Shown here: piece by piece, positions 1 to 13,700 of the stretch
Layout: the number at the start of each line of letters is the position of its first letter
How positions within the stretch are numbered: position 1 is the stretch's first letter
Assembly (NCBI GenBank): GCA_008933995.1
Contig: WARS01000015.1
Span: 1,274,001-1,338,000, forward strand
Source: Datnioides undecimradiatus
Lineage: Eukaryota > Chordata > Actinopteri > Lobotiformes > Datnioididae
Direction of reading: 5' to 3'
Length of the DNA stretch: 64,000 nt
The notes under the pieces: model-generated
Told to the model about the DNA's origin: nothing
What the model saw: the letters and a program-made list of their open reading frames with translations, nothing else
Database searches by the model: none
Position numbers and translations under genes: made by a program

Positions 1-19
1 CAGGGCTTGTCTGACATGT

Positions 20-70
20 GGCCTGGTGGGTTGGCTGGATGGTTGGTTTGCCGTCTAGATGGCTGGTTGG
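20..70. repeat. TGGCTGG-type imperfect minisatellite
   Basis: Irregular repeats of TGGYTGG/ATGGTTGG units at the left edge of the window. Confidence 0.5.
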
Positions 71-95
71 GTGCAGCCCAGCTCAAGCCTGGCAA

Positions 96-143
96 CTCTC
101 TCTCTCTCTCTCTCTCTCACACTGTCTCTCTCTCTCTCTCTCC
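96..143. repeat. (TC)n microsatellite, interrupted
   Basis: CT/TC dinucleotides with one ACACTG interruption. Confidence 0.9.
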
Positions 144-300
144 CTGGAGTGACGGGCTGAGACATTAAGACAGGCGTTTTAATTAACTGTGCCACTCTTC
201 CACCTGCTGCCCTCAATATGCTCCGGCCCAGGCAAGCTGTCTCTCATACCACTGACTCTCTTGCTCTCTTTTTGCTCCATCCTTTTACATCTCACTGTCA

Positions 301-318
301 TTTTTTTTTTTTTTTTTT
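301..318. repeat. Poly-T tract
   Basis: Eighteen consecutive T. Confidence 0.9.
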
Positions 319-578
319 GCTCTTTCCCGTTCTTTCTTTCCAATTTTCAAATCTCCCCCTCAATCACAGCGACTTGCTCTCCCCTAACCCCTCTTTTCTA
401 TCCACCGCGCACCCCTCCGCAGTTTGACCCTAATAAATGAAGACTCATACCAATAGATAAGGCGATTCCATGAGGCTCGTATGACAGAATTAGCCAATTT
501 CTCTTTTGAACTTAGAGAGAATTAATTTCTACATGTGTCCTGTTCTACTGACCCTCTAACTACCCCCCGCCCATCCTG

Positions 579-606
579 CACACACACACACACACACATA
601 TATATA
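579..606. repeat. (CA)n(TA)n microsatellite
   Basis: Ten CA units followed by TATATATA. Confidence 0.9.
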
Positions 607-798
607 CAGTGCGCGCACGCTCTCACGCTCTTCAAATCTATCTGGTAATTCAGTTCTGCCCGACACTCATCAGGCTATTCATTAAGGCCTGATTGAAGAT
701 GGATATTTCTGTTCCCTCATGACAGAATGGAGCTAGGGATCAAACCGGGGACATTACAGGATTTAGAGGAGCAAATGCAACACACAGAGCAGCTCTGC

Positions 799-820
799 GT
801 GTGTGTGTGTGTGTGTGTGT
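799..820. repeat. (GT)n microsatellite
   Basis: Eleven GT units. Confidence 0.9.
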
Positions 821-1640
821 CTCAGTACACTTGGACATGTCTGTGTGAATGCGTCCTCATAAATGTTTGCATTAATATGTGTAAATGTATGCCTGGCCAT
901 TTAAGAATCTCATTTAGTGCCGTGACTCCTATAGTTTAATCATTTAGATCATAAATTGGGAATTAATTCAAACAGAACGGAGCAACAAATGATCCACTTT
1001 TAGCACTCTACTTAAATTGTATTACACTTTTAATGGGGTTAATAATAGACAGCATTAGCAACACAGGAAAACGACTCTACAAAGTGTTGTATTAAAAGGA
1101 TTAATGTCCTCCCTTCAGAATTAAAGCCAGGTCTTGGAGATACAGCTAAAGCTAACAAATGGCCCGGCTCTGGCTCCAGGATGGGGCCTCAATCGAAGCC
1201 ATACTACAGTAAGAAGACAGCGACTGGGGCCAATACATCAGCCTGCCAGACAGGGAGCATTCATCTGCTCTGTGAGGAGAAGTGACTTTGAAGTTCTCCG
1301 CAGTGAGGTGAAAGAGCAGCCGTGGCCTCAACCTCTGTGTTTATGTAGCCGCGCTAGCCCTGGGAGAGCTCTTAATGAATGATGTGGAGAGACGGACGCC
1401 ACAGCTAAAAGCCCACACTCACACGTCTGTGTGAGGGCCAAGACACACACCGAGGATTTATGCATACTTTATGCTGAGGTCGTGGACATGTCGGCGTGTA
1501 CGGTACATGTAAGCATATACTATGAGCAGAACAAAGCACATAACAGCAGGCAGAGGCTGCTGCTGGATGTAGTGAATGCAGCAAATGCCTGTATGACATT
1601 ATGTTACATTAATAGGTTGTAACTATAAACTGAGACTAAC

Positions 1641-1784
1641 CTGTTAGCAGCAGGCTATGCCAACATCCTCCAGCGATGTCTCTCACTGGCGAGCTTGGTA
1701 GTGTCACTTCCTCAGGGAACAGGATGTCCCCCTTTATGTTGCCACACGCACGTCCACAGCCCCACTGAAACAATCTGCCATCAC
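1641..1784 (-). CDS. RCC1-repeat gene, fourth repeat exon
   Basis: The acceptor is TTGTATGCAG and the donor is CTAACAG/GTTAGT. The exon has 144 bases and is phase 1 at both ends, so it could be skipped without a frameshift. It encodes [20 protein letters not shown] followed by a linker ([14 protein letters not shown]) and [14 protein letters not shown]. The third signature residue pair is GG rather than CG, and CW precedes the histidine, a small departure from the other three repeats. The next exon would lie left of this one; I could not identify it in bases 1-1640. Confidence 0.88.
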
Positions 1785-4700
1785 CTGCATACAACCAAAG
1801 GGTAAATGAATAAAGTTTGCATTGTTTTCAGCCAAATAAATAATTATGTGATCAACAGATTATGTCTGCGAATTAATATATATTGCTGTTTTAATGCTGT
1901 GAATCCCAATGTAGAACCATCTTGATTTTGGAAAGGTATGATCATAAAATATGTTAATATCAACAAATGTTTGACATTTTGAATCCTGAGCAGTTCCTCC
2001 ATTAATTGCAAAGTATAACGCGGGCCTCTAACCCCCCGCAGCTCATCTTGCATCTCTCTCTCCAGCAGCCCTCCAGGAGCATGTTGTCCTTGTTGTGCTG
2101 CTGCTGCATGAGGCCTCTGGTGATAAATTATGGATGCAACGCAAAAGCTGTAAAATTTGTTGTATCTTCCATTATCTTCATGTTAAAGGCCACAAAAGCT
2201 CTTCAGTGAAGTCAGCCATTAAGAAATGACAGGTATTGCTATCAGGCTTCTTTATAGCCTATTACCTGCAATGACAGCAGCTGCTGCTGCACCACTGTAC
2301 GGCCTATCACATTATTTGCAGCTAAAGTCAGCTACTGTGTCATTTCGCCTCATTTTCTTGACAGTGCTATCATAAATCCATTGGGCTGCAGGGGAAACTG
2401 TCGACTACCTCGATTATCTTCATAGCCTGAATGAATTCTGAAATGTATGTAACAGGCAATGACTGTTATGGATCAGGAGCCAGGGCCATATTCTCGCTAA
2501 CTCTCTCTCCCTCCTTGTCTCTCCCTCTTCCTCTGTCAGGTGATGGGCCGATCGAAGGCTCGAGGGCTCTGATATTCGCATAAAATTGAGTAAAATAGGT
2601 GAACTTTGAAGCACACGGCGACAGCACATGACGAGTGACGTCAGCGCTATTTCGTGAAGATGCTGTCCGGCCTGTGCATTTTATGGCATGTGAAATCAAG
2701 CACAAAACGTGAAGGGTCAATGATTGGATCCAGTCCTGGTATGTTGGAGCAAAGTTGGAGCAAAGGAAAATTACAAATGCTCCATTTTTTGCAGGCAAAT
2801 ACGTTGATCACTATCTATTTAACGGGAAACAAGTGGATCGGATGTCCTGCACAGTGCCTTCCTCTACCTGTAAGTGCAAGGTTGTGGTTTGCCCCGCAGG
2901 TGACCTTCGACACGCGGTCCACGCACTCCACAAAGCGCGGGACGACTGCACTTTCATTAGAACCGCTGCCAACTTGTCCATAATCGTTCTGCCTGTAGGG
3001 AGAAGAGCATAAACACGTAATTAAAAACATAATTAAAATACCTGCGGGCGTCATCTTCATAGTGTTTTATCACGTTTTAAACTATATATACGGTGCCACT
3101 TTATAGCATGAAAATATTGCACATCATTCAGTTTCTATAGGGGGGGAAATAAATAATCAATTCAATTAAACTATTGCAGTGAGCAGCTTCCACCGGGGAC
3201 TGTGCAACATATGCGTTTCCTCCCGTTTCTACGAATCCTCTTTGTGACAATAACGAGACACAGCCCCTATCAGAAGTGAAACACCTCACTAACTAATTAG
3301 ACTCTCAGGCTGCAGTCTGACAAAATAAAAAGAGGAAAGTGCTTGAAGGAAGACTTGCTCGCCCGCAATTTGCATCTGCCACTTTTTACTGCATCTGTTC
3401 CAAGTGCCATTCAACGTTCTCTTCCTCCTTTTGTTGGGAAGTGTTGAGCCCCAACTATTTAAGCTCACCTCCTACCTACCCAGAGCTTTGTTCCTGCTCC
3501 TCTGCAGACCAGTAATGAGCCAACCGCCACAAAACCGCTAGGAAATTAATGACTCATTACGGACGGGGCCTAGACCACTCCACAGCCTCTCCTCCTCCCC
3601 CGCTCCACCCCACATGCCCGCATGTAATCCTCTCTCTCTCTCTCCCTCCCTCTATCGCTCTCTTACCCTCATCCCTTCAGCCCATACAGAAAGACCCCAA
3701 CACCTCCCTATCAATTAGAGCCTATTACAGGGCTCCCATGCTAGCAGGGCAAAGAAAGAAGGCCTTCACAGCTCAAGAGTGTGTGCAGGAGAGATTGGGA
3801 GAGTTGAATGAGGAGCCTTAAGGTGCTCCTTTCACACCCTTGCCCTTATCCATTATGCCAGTCTGTAGAGCCCCCTAGGAGAAACGTGCAGCCCCGAAAA
3901 GACTTGGGGATGAAAATAAGTCAAGGGAGGGATTCTTGGTCACACCTTTTCGCTTTTTCCTTCTACTCCAGTGTCAAATTATATCATAACTAGTCCTTAA
4001 GCAACATGGTCACCGTGCTCTTCCTTTAACTCAAGTGTTAGAAAAGGAGATGGCGAGATCTGAATAGTGTGTGTTAATCATTCCATCTGTGTCCGTTTTC
4101 AGGGACGGACAGGCCAAGACAGATACTAACAAGATAAAGCAAATGGCGGACAAGCACCTACACATGAAAATTCATATGGTTATTGATTTCTTTTAGTTTC
4201 ACTCCCTTTCACCCTCCATCGCTTCCCCCCCCAGGCCATACCTTCGTATTCATGGGACTGTTGGTCTTTGTTCAGAGCGAAAAAATACAGTTTTACATTG
4301 CCAGCATTTTAGAATATCTTTTCTCTTTTTTTTCCCCCTGATAGGATATGTATCAGCTTTTCATTCAAGCATGCTATGCTCATTGGCTTTTGAAGCTATG
4401 GTGCATTTCAAGGCAATCCCTCTGAGAGTGAATGGGTGAGATCACATGGGTTTGAGGTGGTTTAGAATGGCAAATCCTGCTGAAAGTGTCATTTCCAGTC
4501 GGAGACATCAATTTGGTGTGTGAAACAGGGCCCCGGGAGAGCCCGATAGCCTGGGAGATTCCTGACAAGAGCAAAGGGCCTGGGGATCAGCTCATGCTCA
4601 CCTGGATAAGACGGGAATTTCACAAAGCGCTTCAAATACATGGAGCAAAGTGTGAGAGGAGGAAGAGAGGAAGAAACATGATAGACAAGTTACAAAAGAA

Positions 4701-7700
4701 GTGCAGGGAGAATCTAAAAAGAGAGGAGTCCTTGAATATCACTTACACGGTATATCATTAGGCTTCATACAACAACCTGTGAATTATCTTAATGCCACTG
4801 GACTCATATGCTCTTTAAAATGTTAAAAAAAATAAATATTATGCATGCTGAAAGACAACATCCTGATGAAGATTCCCTCACCGCTAGAGCAAATCCTAGA
4901 AGCAAGCAAACTACTTGTCCCGTTTGACTTTGATACTATTGCATACAGCAATTGTTTGCATTAGTAGGAAATACACAAAACAGGAGTTGATCAATGACCC
5001 CCATCTGGGGAGGATTGTCAAAGCTCATAAGTATGGTTAATAGGGAGATATTAAAACACTGACATGCACAAATTAAAAATCTAAATTATTGGAAGCGCTA
5101 TTTCTGGCTAAACATTTTGGTGTCTGTAAAACAGTGCACATAGGCAGCGGTATTAACTCTAATATAAAGCCTCAATTAGCTTAAGTGAGAGTAAAATGGC
5201 TGATAATTATTGTGCCAGCTCATTAGACTTGTTTTGACACTAAAACCACTTAAATCACCACGCAGGCATATACGCGAGCACAGATGCAAATACACATGCT
5301 GCAGATGTTTAGAGTTTATTCCCATCATAATGAGGCAGATACTGTACAGGTTGGGTTTTACTTGTTTAGATGAAAGACTAAACATTTCAAAGTAGATTTA
5401 ATAGGGTCTTACCATTACATGAGCATTTTATAAATCTGTCCGCGGATGATAAATTTAATGAACCTACACCTTTTACAAAAACAAATACAGGACTAGTTAA
5501 AGGTGCGTGGTGCAGCCAGCTTAGAACAAAAAGCTCCGCCAGTTTTGAGCGTCGGGAAGATCTCAGTATAAAAACTGATCGTACAAAAGTTAATTCAGCT
5601 TTATGAGACGCAGCCCGGGTACAGCATGCAGGATAACAACGTTGACTCTATTGATTTTGTGAAAATATTATCCACAAAGAGCACAGAAGCAAGCTGATCG
5701 TCTGCTGTGCCCGCTATACATCTTGGCTAATAATGATACAGACTCCTAAGGAATAAAATCCTTGGGGCCGGCCATGAAAGTTTAAGATTCAATGCGGTAA
5801 AATACAATGTGCCGTAAAATATTAATGCGCGTGGTAAAATTATGCTGGTGGTAATATTTTAGATTGCTGCTGTCTGTAAAAGAGGCATATCTGTATTTAT
5901 TTACAAGCAGGGATAGTGGATGGGGGGCTTTGTTTGAAGCCCCGTTTATGAATATCGACTCAGGCTCCTAGGTAAGTGGCTATAAATCTGCGAGAGGATC
6001 TTTGTAAAGTTCCCTTGGAGGACATAACTTCAGGTCTAACCGACTCCTTCCTTCACTTGACTTTTAAACATTTAGATGTAGGCCTGCCAGCTGCATTTAG
6101 AGCAGCTTCTAAATTATGAAGGGCTCCATTTTGAGAGTCCGAGTGTTAACCAATCAAAGTTGATAAATTGTGGCAATAGATTTCTTTAGGATGGGAACAG
6201 AGGTGTGTTTGGCCCCTTGATCTTGAGTGTTTATGAGTTTGGGGAATTCTGAAAGGGATCTCTGCGCAACCTGCTATGTTCCAGATGTTGACTTGGATGT
6301 ACACGGTGGACGATGCCCTTAAACCATTCAGATCCACACCAACACTCCTTTAAATATGCACACACCACATACTACGCTACACTATTCATTATCTCTCAGA
6401 GTACGCACATGGCATTTAACTTTTGAGCCCTGATCTTTCCATGCTAGTCTCCTTGGGTAAGATGATGAAAAGTGTGAACTACTTGAAGCCGAGAGCGTGA
6501 CCTGTGCTAATGAGAGGAGCATTGCTTGTTGTATGATCAAAACGATCACGTATCACGTAGCTCACATCACCTTGGGCTATCAAGACCATCTGGAAGAGTT
6601 CTATAGGTCCACACTGGATGAACCTTAATGGATGACTCATTCACACCCACTTTTTCTTTCTCTCCTGCGCCGTATCTTTGACGTGTTTATCTATTTATTT
6701 CGGTTCAAGGTTCTCAAGTTCAGATCACAGGGGTGATTGTATTAGTAACGGTGCTGCAGTTGGCTGACCGTGAGATGATGGACACGGAGGTCTGTATCCT
6801 CCGGCTACGATGATCACATAGGAGCCAGGATTAAGAGAACTGATTTCTTTCCTGGTTGAGTTCAAAGGGCTCAATCAAAGTGTTTCACTGCTGAACTCTT
6901 GCCTCCCTCAACCCCACTTTAAATGCATAATTGACTGAGAAGTGGTGATAAGGTTGAGCCCTGTGAAAATAATGTTTTTGTTTTTTTTTATGCCTGCCGA
7001 TGAACGCAACAATTGATGTCACCACGCACTAATAAATGGCTGGAAAGCTGCATTGATCCGACCATCTAATTCCAAGAAAATAGCTTCCTCCTGAGCTAAA
7101 TTGGAGAAAATTGACAACCCCCCCCATTAAAGCCCCATCTCTCTCTCCTTCATTCTCTTCTTTCCTTCTTCATTTCGTCCCATTTCCATTTCTTTCTCCC
7201 CAGCGTGCCTCCTGCTCTCTCAGGGCTAATCCTCGCAGCCCCTCCGTTTATGTAGACCTCAGCTATCTCCCTCTCGCCATCCTGTCTCCGACGCTAGCTG
7301 ACACTAGGTATCAGTTCACACCCTGAACACACAGGCAGAGGTGCTAAACAAGGACTTCAGGACGTGTCACAGCACAATTAAAGGGCTTCACAGTGATTCA
7401 GAAGGAGTTCAGACGTGGCAGACTGAACAGAACGTGCTCATTCAGTCACGCACGCAGGCGGCACACTGTACACCATAAATTCTGTTTTTCAATTTTAAAA
7501 AAAATGTGAAAATATCCATAGTAACTATATGGTACTACTTATAGGTCTATTAAAGCTCTAAAAAGATAGAAATAACACCGACGCACTTTACTCAAATAAG
7601 TTTTCTTGTGTCAAAGATTTCATTACGTTACGTTCAGGCTTCGTATTTCAAATGTAATGCTGACAATCATACGCCTCTCTCTCGCTACTAAAGATGTAAA

Positions 7701-10700
7701 TTCTTCTCTCTTTTCTTTTTCTGAGAGACCATGTGTGTTTGCAGTTATGGCGGTTAAAGTGTGCTTCTGAGATCTAATGCAATTAGGCTATGCTCAGCGC
7801 TTAATCAGTCTTGATTACCTGTTGAACGTTGCAAACAGGCAGCCTCCTGCCTCTTGGAGACATGAAGGTTGAGTTGCACTAATTAAAAGTGATGCAGAAA
7901 TGAGAGCGAAAGAAGCTAAACAAAATACATGATTAAAAAAAAAGAAGATCTAATCTGTTCTCATACCCAAACAGACTCACTCACATGATCCATTTCTTTC
8001 AAATGTCGTCGATCTTACGATTATTCAGCATGACAGGCAAGGGGAAGCAGCTGTACAGTTCCTGTCTTCAAGACTCAAACCATACAAGCGCGCTCCTTTT
8101 CCATTTAATAGATTTTCATACCTACACCCCGAGAGTTGAGCCCCCCCCCCTTGAACACAAGGTAGAGGGTCTCTTGACATAAGGACCCATGGGTAGATGC
8201 TCATGTAGCAATCCAAGCCTGTGACAACATGTGCCAGTGAGAAAATGGTTTTCTGGGTAAATTTCCCCTCAAGTGTTCCACGGATTGCCCCATCTAAACT
8301 GCTAAAAAAGTGGTCCACGTCCCTAAAGTTAGTGCAATCACGCAGTGTACACCCCCCCCTCCTCCTCTCACTTCCTGTTTTGTGACTGAGAATCGTGCAG
8401 AGCCCACACCACTTTAAGCCAGTATTTACAGTTACGATCTGGCTGTTGTTTTCCAAGGAGCAGAGCTGTGCTTTGCCTTTTTTTTTTTTTTTTTTTTTAA
8501 ATTCATTTAGCTGTAAGGCAGAGTGTGATAAGACAGAACGAAGACTTCCCTCATAACGAGGCACATGCCAAGTCTGACATAATCCAATCTGGTCCATTTT
8601 CATCAGCTTTTGTCTTGTGTTTTTTGCTTCTCTTTTGGACTTTCCTTTGGTTCCAACGATGGCTCAAAAACCTGAAATGACACAATTCGGTCGCACTTGT
8701 ATGGCGGTGAGGCTGCAATCCAAACGGCTTTTCTGCAGAGAAATCCTTGAAGACCCACACACATTTAAATCTGGCCCTGGGGGCAACAGGCTCTAAACCA
8801 CTGAGATAAAAAACCATCCAGGCCAAAAGCAGAAATATATATTTTAAGGGAGGGCTTACCATGGCAACAAAAAGGCATGTCAAACTTGTGGAAAGGAGGC
8901 ATTCTGACTGAGGAGTAAACACAGACCAGTGTGCCCGTAGGAAAGCCTAGGAAAAGCTCTCCGCATATTAAAGGGCCCAGCCTCACACATGTATACAGCA
9001 GAAAGAGAGACAATGGCGGTAATAACAGGCGAGGCGTCAGGGTGCGGAAAAGACGGTTAAACGGTCATTTGCGAGAAGAAACGTAACAGGGCCTAATAGG
9101 GGCTGTGCCATAGGCTGGGTCTTGCAGGGGGAGACAAACAAGGTCCCCTTAAGTTTGTTACTGGGCCCGAGCAAGAAACATTTGCTCCAGTCTGCTGCTC
9201 TGCTGCGACTGAAAACATGAACCCTTCCTTTATGTAGACCAACGGTCCACATTGGCCCTGCATAAAGAAATACTCTCTGGCAAATCTCAAACTCCTCTGC
9301 CTCAAATGAAAGACAGGTAGGAGATGTACAGCACCCCGCTGCACCGTGCCATACAGTGCCACCTTCATGGCGAGCCGTCAACACGCCGTGTGGAAATTTT
9401 CAATCCTCAATCACGTCTGACGACAGCAAAGCAAATTTGGAAGAAGTGGAGGGAGGAGAGGAGAAAGTGGGATTCTCACAAATAAAAACCTTTCTATATT
9501 CTCTTTCCCTATTCATGCCCGTGCCGTGGATGCTTACATTTCCAGTGTAAACACAATCAGTGCCGTGAAAGAATGATGAAAAGCTGTTACTTTTATTATA
9601 GGAGAAAATAACAAGCTCTCATGAAGGGATTGATTGTTTTCAAATCGTAGATCTTTGTAAGAGGAGTGTAAAGTAGAGCTAAGTCTCCATTATAGGACGC
9701 GGCTGCTACATTGCTTTTGATTTTCTGTCAACATCCCTCTTACCAACCAGGCACTGTATTTACTAAATGCATCGGGGCCAAGAAATGGATTGAATATATT
9801 GTTCATCTTCTGCAATCCAAACTGTGTCAACCGGTTGGAGGTATTGCAGGTCTTTTATTCCGCGTGTCTCACTCTGCCAATGTTTATAGATACTGTAGGA
9901 CTCTTCTGAATAGTTCACTGCACAATATGGGTGTAGTTACTGTAACAAAACCGAACATAAATTAACCGTGAACCATGCAAGCAGGCAACTCACTCCCGCA
10001 AAGCTGTTTTTCTCTGATGTGAGGATTATACACAGGGAAAAAAAATAAAAAAAAATAAAAAATAGTCCCAAACCAAGTGCAAACTGTTCCCCAAACATGT
10101 CCTTTACACAAATCAATGCCTGTTTAATAAACATGTTTTTGCTGCTCCCATTTGCATTTGTTTTACCGGTTTTACACCCAAACGGTGTTTTACGACGCTA
10201 ATAATTATTGGAATGTTTTAAACAAATAAAGTGTAGAAAATACAGCTTATCATAATAACGTCTGAGGAAATTTAAGGCGGCATTACAGGCTAACGTCCCG
10301 ATCTTGATACTGTCTATTTGCAAGGATCTAATAACTGAATATGCAAAACACGCGATGAAGATGCAGTCTCACAACAGTGGAGCCTATGTTGAAGCTGTGA
10401 GGATTAAAAAGAGGCACTACAGCGTTCATCTCCTCAACCACACACACACGCAGGTAAACACACAAACGTGCATCCTCTCTGGTCACTGAGTTGTCCCACC
10501 TTCCTGTCTATTATAAGTCAGTCATCTGCACCCTTCCCCTCTCCCTCAGAGTCATGGCCCCTCTGTCCCCTCTAAGTACCCCAATAAATTCAAATGTAAT
10601 GCTCCTAAATGAGATCACTTACATGTGCCATTTCTCTTCAACCATATTTATCATCTAACACTTTGGCCTTCATTAACAAATGGCACTCAAGGGGGTGGTG

Positions 10701-13700
10701 GTGGTGGGTGATTCCTCATCCCTTCCGTGGGGGTGGAGGTGGGGGGGTGAGAGAGAAGAGAGAGGAAGGAGAGAGAGAGAGAGAGAGAGAGAGAGCTGTC
10801 ACCAAATGACACAAACTGGGTGGGGGTTAACATTTCACTTTGTGACGCAAGTCTTAACACAATGTCGCTAAGTGTTTCATGAGGTCAACTAAATTACTGG
10901 CCAACAGCTCGGGACAGATACTGTAAGCAACAGCAACAAAGCCAAAGCCGCACCAGAACGTTTCCCTGTGCCATTTCATATCCTGACATTCAAATAATTG
11001 TGTTTGCACAATTTAAATACGTGTAAACACTGTTGTCGCCACCCAGGATGCCAAGGATACAGAGATGACTCATCTCTACTCACCAAAACAGTTCAGAATC
11101 ATAATTTCAACCTGGAGCAACACAGTATGACACACACACACACACACACACACAAAGCTTCACAACACTATCAAACGCAAAATGTAAAAATGCAGCGGCC
11201 ACCCACTGTCCAATGAGCATCGGCCGACTGGTTTGGCATTTACATCAGTGGATTTAATTGGCTGTCGACTCCAGCATTGTGTGAGGCAGTGGGGTGCATT
11301 TGCATGGGACTACTTCTGTAATATTACATACTGTTCCATCACTTAAGGTTAAGCCTACCTATTGTTAAATTTATAGTCCCGCTATTTTTCTTTCCCTGGC
11401 ACTCTCACCTCATCTGCATTGGCAAAGAAAATGCTCAGTTTAGCTATTAATTATCACGACAATGGAAAGATGCACAAAGCAAGGGTAACCCCTTTTTTAT
11501 TTCCTTTAATAAACATTTTAAAACAGCTTCATTATAATAATGTATTTTGATTAACGATGTTTACCACAGTGCTGGTAGTGAAAATTGCTTTCCCATAAAT
11601 TAAACCAATAAAAGTTAGTTGATGAATTATTGCCTAAATGTAAAATGTTAGAGTCTAATTCATTCACAGCAGCTCCACTCTGTACAGTATCTACAAAATC
11701 TACATATTCATATAATAATAAACATAATTAATTAATTTGATTTACCAGCAACTATACAGAAAATATATATTTTTTAGTTTTCTTTCATTTTCAAATATTC
11801 ATTGATTCAGTTATGGCTAAAAACAAGTACCAAGTTTCAGTGTCTTTGTAGCTCTGCAATATCAAATCATGCCGTTATTGATTTTAAGAAGTTTTAATGA
11901 TGTACTACTTTATGTTCAGACACGGCATGTGTTTTCCCAAACAATCCAACACTAGAGTAACTTCAAGTCTTAAAAAACTATATTCAAGAAGTCCACTTCC
12001 AGCTCATTTGCATATTTTTAAAGGGATCCAACACAGGTAATACACAAATTAATGTAATACAGACTCGCACATACTGTGCACATGCTTGCATTTTATAATT
12101 ATTAATTTATGATTCAAACTTTTTGATTGTCTCAAGTTGTTTGAATGTTTTGTTTGTTTCTTAAAGCAGAGCTTCTACAATATTCATGGTTTTTTTACAT
12201 GGGAATGTATTTAATCAGATTCGCATTAAATGATTTACCAGTTACTGTAATAAAGCCTAATTAAAACCTTTTGTACTGCATCTTCATCAGAGTCAGAGCG
12301 AGGAAAAGTACACAGGTGCAAAGTATCAACAGAATGGCGTGCTGAGTGGGTAGAGCTGTGGATAGAAACTACTTCTCAGAATGATATAATTCACTACAAG
12401 CCATACTGAGAATGAATGAAGAATGAAGAATGAAGAATAAAACATGCTGATATATTGACGTAAAACATCAGGTAAAAATCAGACAATTCAATTTCACATG
12501 CAGAAATCAATTTGTACTCCTGACTCCGGCTTAAGTTTTTTTTTTTATTTTAATTACACCGGAAGAACATAAACACGTTTTTTATCATAGCCACTTTCAG
12601 TTTTCTCTGATAACTACTTGTTCATCCCGATTTCAAATTAGGCTTTGCGAGTCTCTTGTATTTAACGGAGCAAAAGGCTGTGTACCCTCAAGGTAAATTT
12701 ACCATCACTCTCACAAAATTATAAAAAGCAAGAAAGAGGGGAAGGCTTTTGTGGGGGCAAGTCTAACATTTTAACATCTCTGCGTTTCATCTAAATCACT
12801 GACAACAAAATAGCCTCTAGCATGATTCTCTCTCTCTCCCTCAAAGTTAACTATGACATCTGGCATGGGCTCTGAACACCATGACAACAGACACCACGAT
12901 TACAGACACCACGGCAGCATACAACTGTAGTGCAAGAAAAGAGACATTGAGGAAGAGAGGGGGGGGGGCACACAGCTTGTTAATGGGGGAGAATGCAATG
13001 TAAAGAGATCAGTAATTACCATTATTTAAACAACTCCCAATAACAAGTGGATTATGTAGAGCCTAGTTATTGTGAAGACAGGCGTCGCTCTAATGTTTCA
13101 GATGCAAATCCCCCCCCTTTGATTTTTTCTAAATTTCAAAATGTTGCATTGTCTTGACAAGGGACATATGTCAGCAATGGCAAATGTACAGTAAAATACA
13201 TAATTTGTGCAAAGCTAATAACTGAGGACACACACTTGTTTTACAGTGAATATTTGTATGCATTATTCATTTAAAGCATAAAGGATCCAAAGGGGATGGT
13301 ACACGAGCCCCTCTGTGTGCCCCGGGGCTATTGTCATGGTGGGCATAATGGGAGGGGATTGTAGTGCAAATGTTGTCATCTGTATATCCTAATGCCGCAA
13401 TTTAGGATGGGACTCTGTGCGAATCGTGACGAGAGGTCTGAAATGACGTGCAGATGAAGACAGAAGGAGCGAGAGATGACAGAGTGACAGAGAGAGAGAG
13501 AGAGAGCGAGAGAAAGGAGGGAGAGAGCCTCGTCTTCGGTGAAGTGAGGAACACTGTGGCAGGTAATACTCTGGACACTGCCACTCACTTTCCCAATCAG
13601 GCAGAAATTATAATTTTAATAGACATTCAATTAGATTCATTATTTCACATTTCTTCCTTGTGTCGGTCGAGACCCCTCTCCATTCAGATTTATCTCTGAA

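Larger units (their letters stand above)
1..1640 (-). other. Downstream intron sequence of the RCC1-repeat gene
   Basis: The fourth repeat exon ends with a good donor, so transcription continues leftward. I could not find a next exon carrying an RCC1 signature here. The stretch starts with a TGG/TGGCTGG-rich imperfect repeat (about 20-70) and holds TC, T, CA and TG tracts. Confidence 0.6.

Noticed and set aside
727-790. B-box-like GGGATCAAACCGGGG, suggestive of a SINE head
   Set aside because: No A box, body or tail was recognised around it.
8025-8603. 192-residue minus-strand ORF, the longest in the window
   Set aside because: It spans a 21-base poly-T tract that yields a lysine run, has no splice or family signal, and lies in an intron. 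It is most likely chance.
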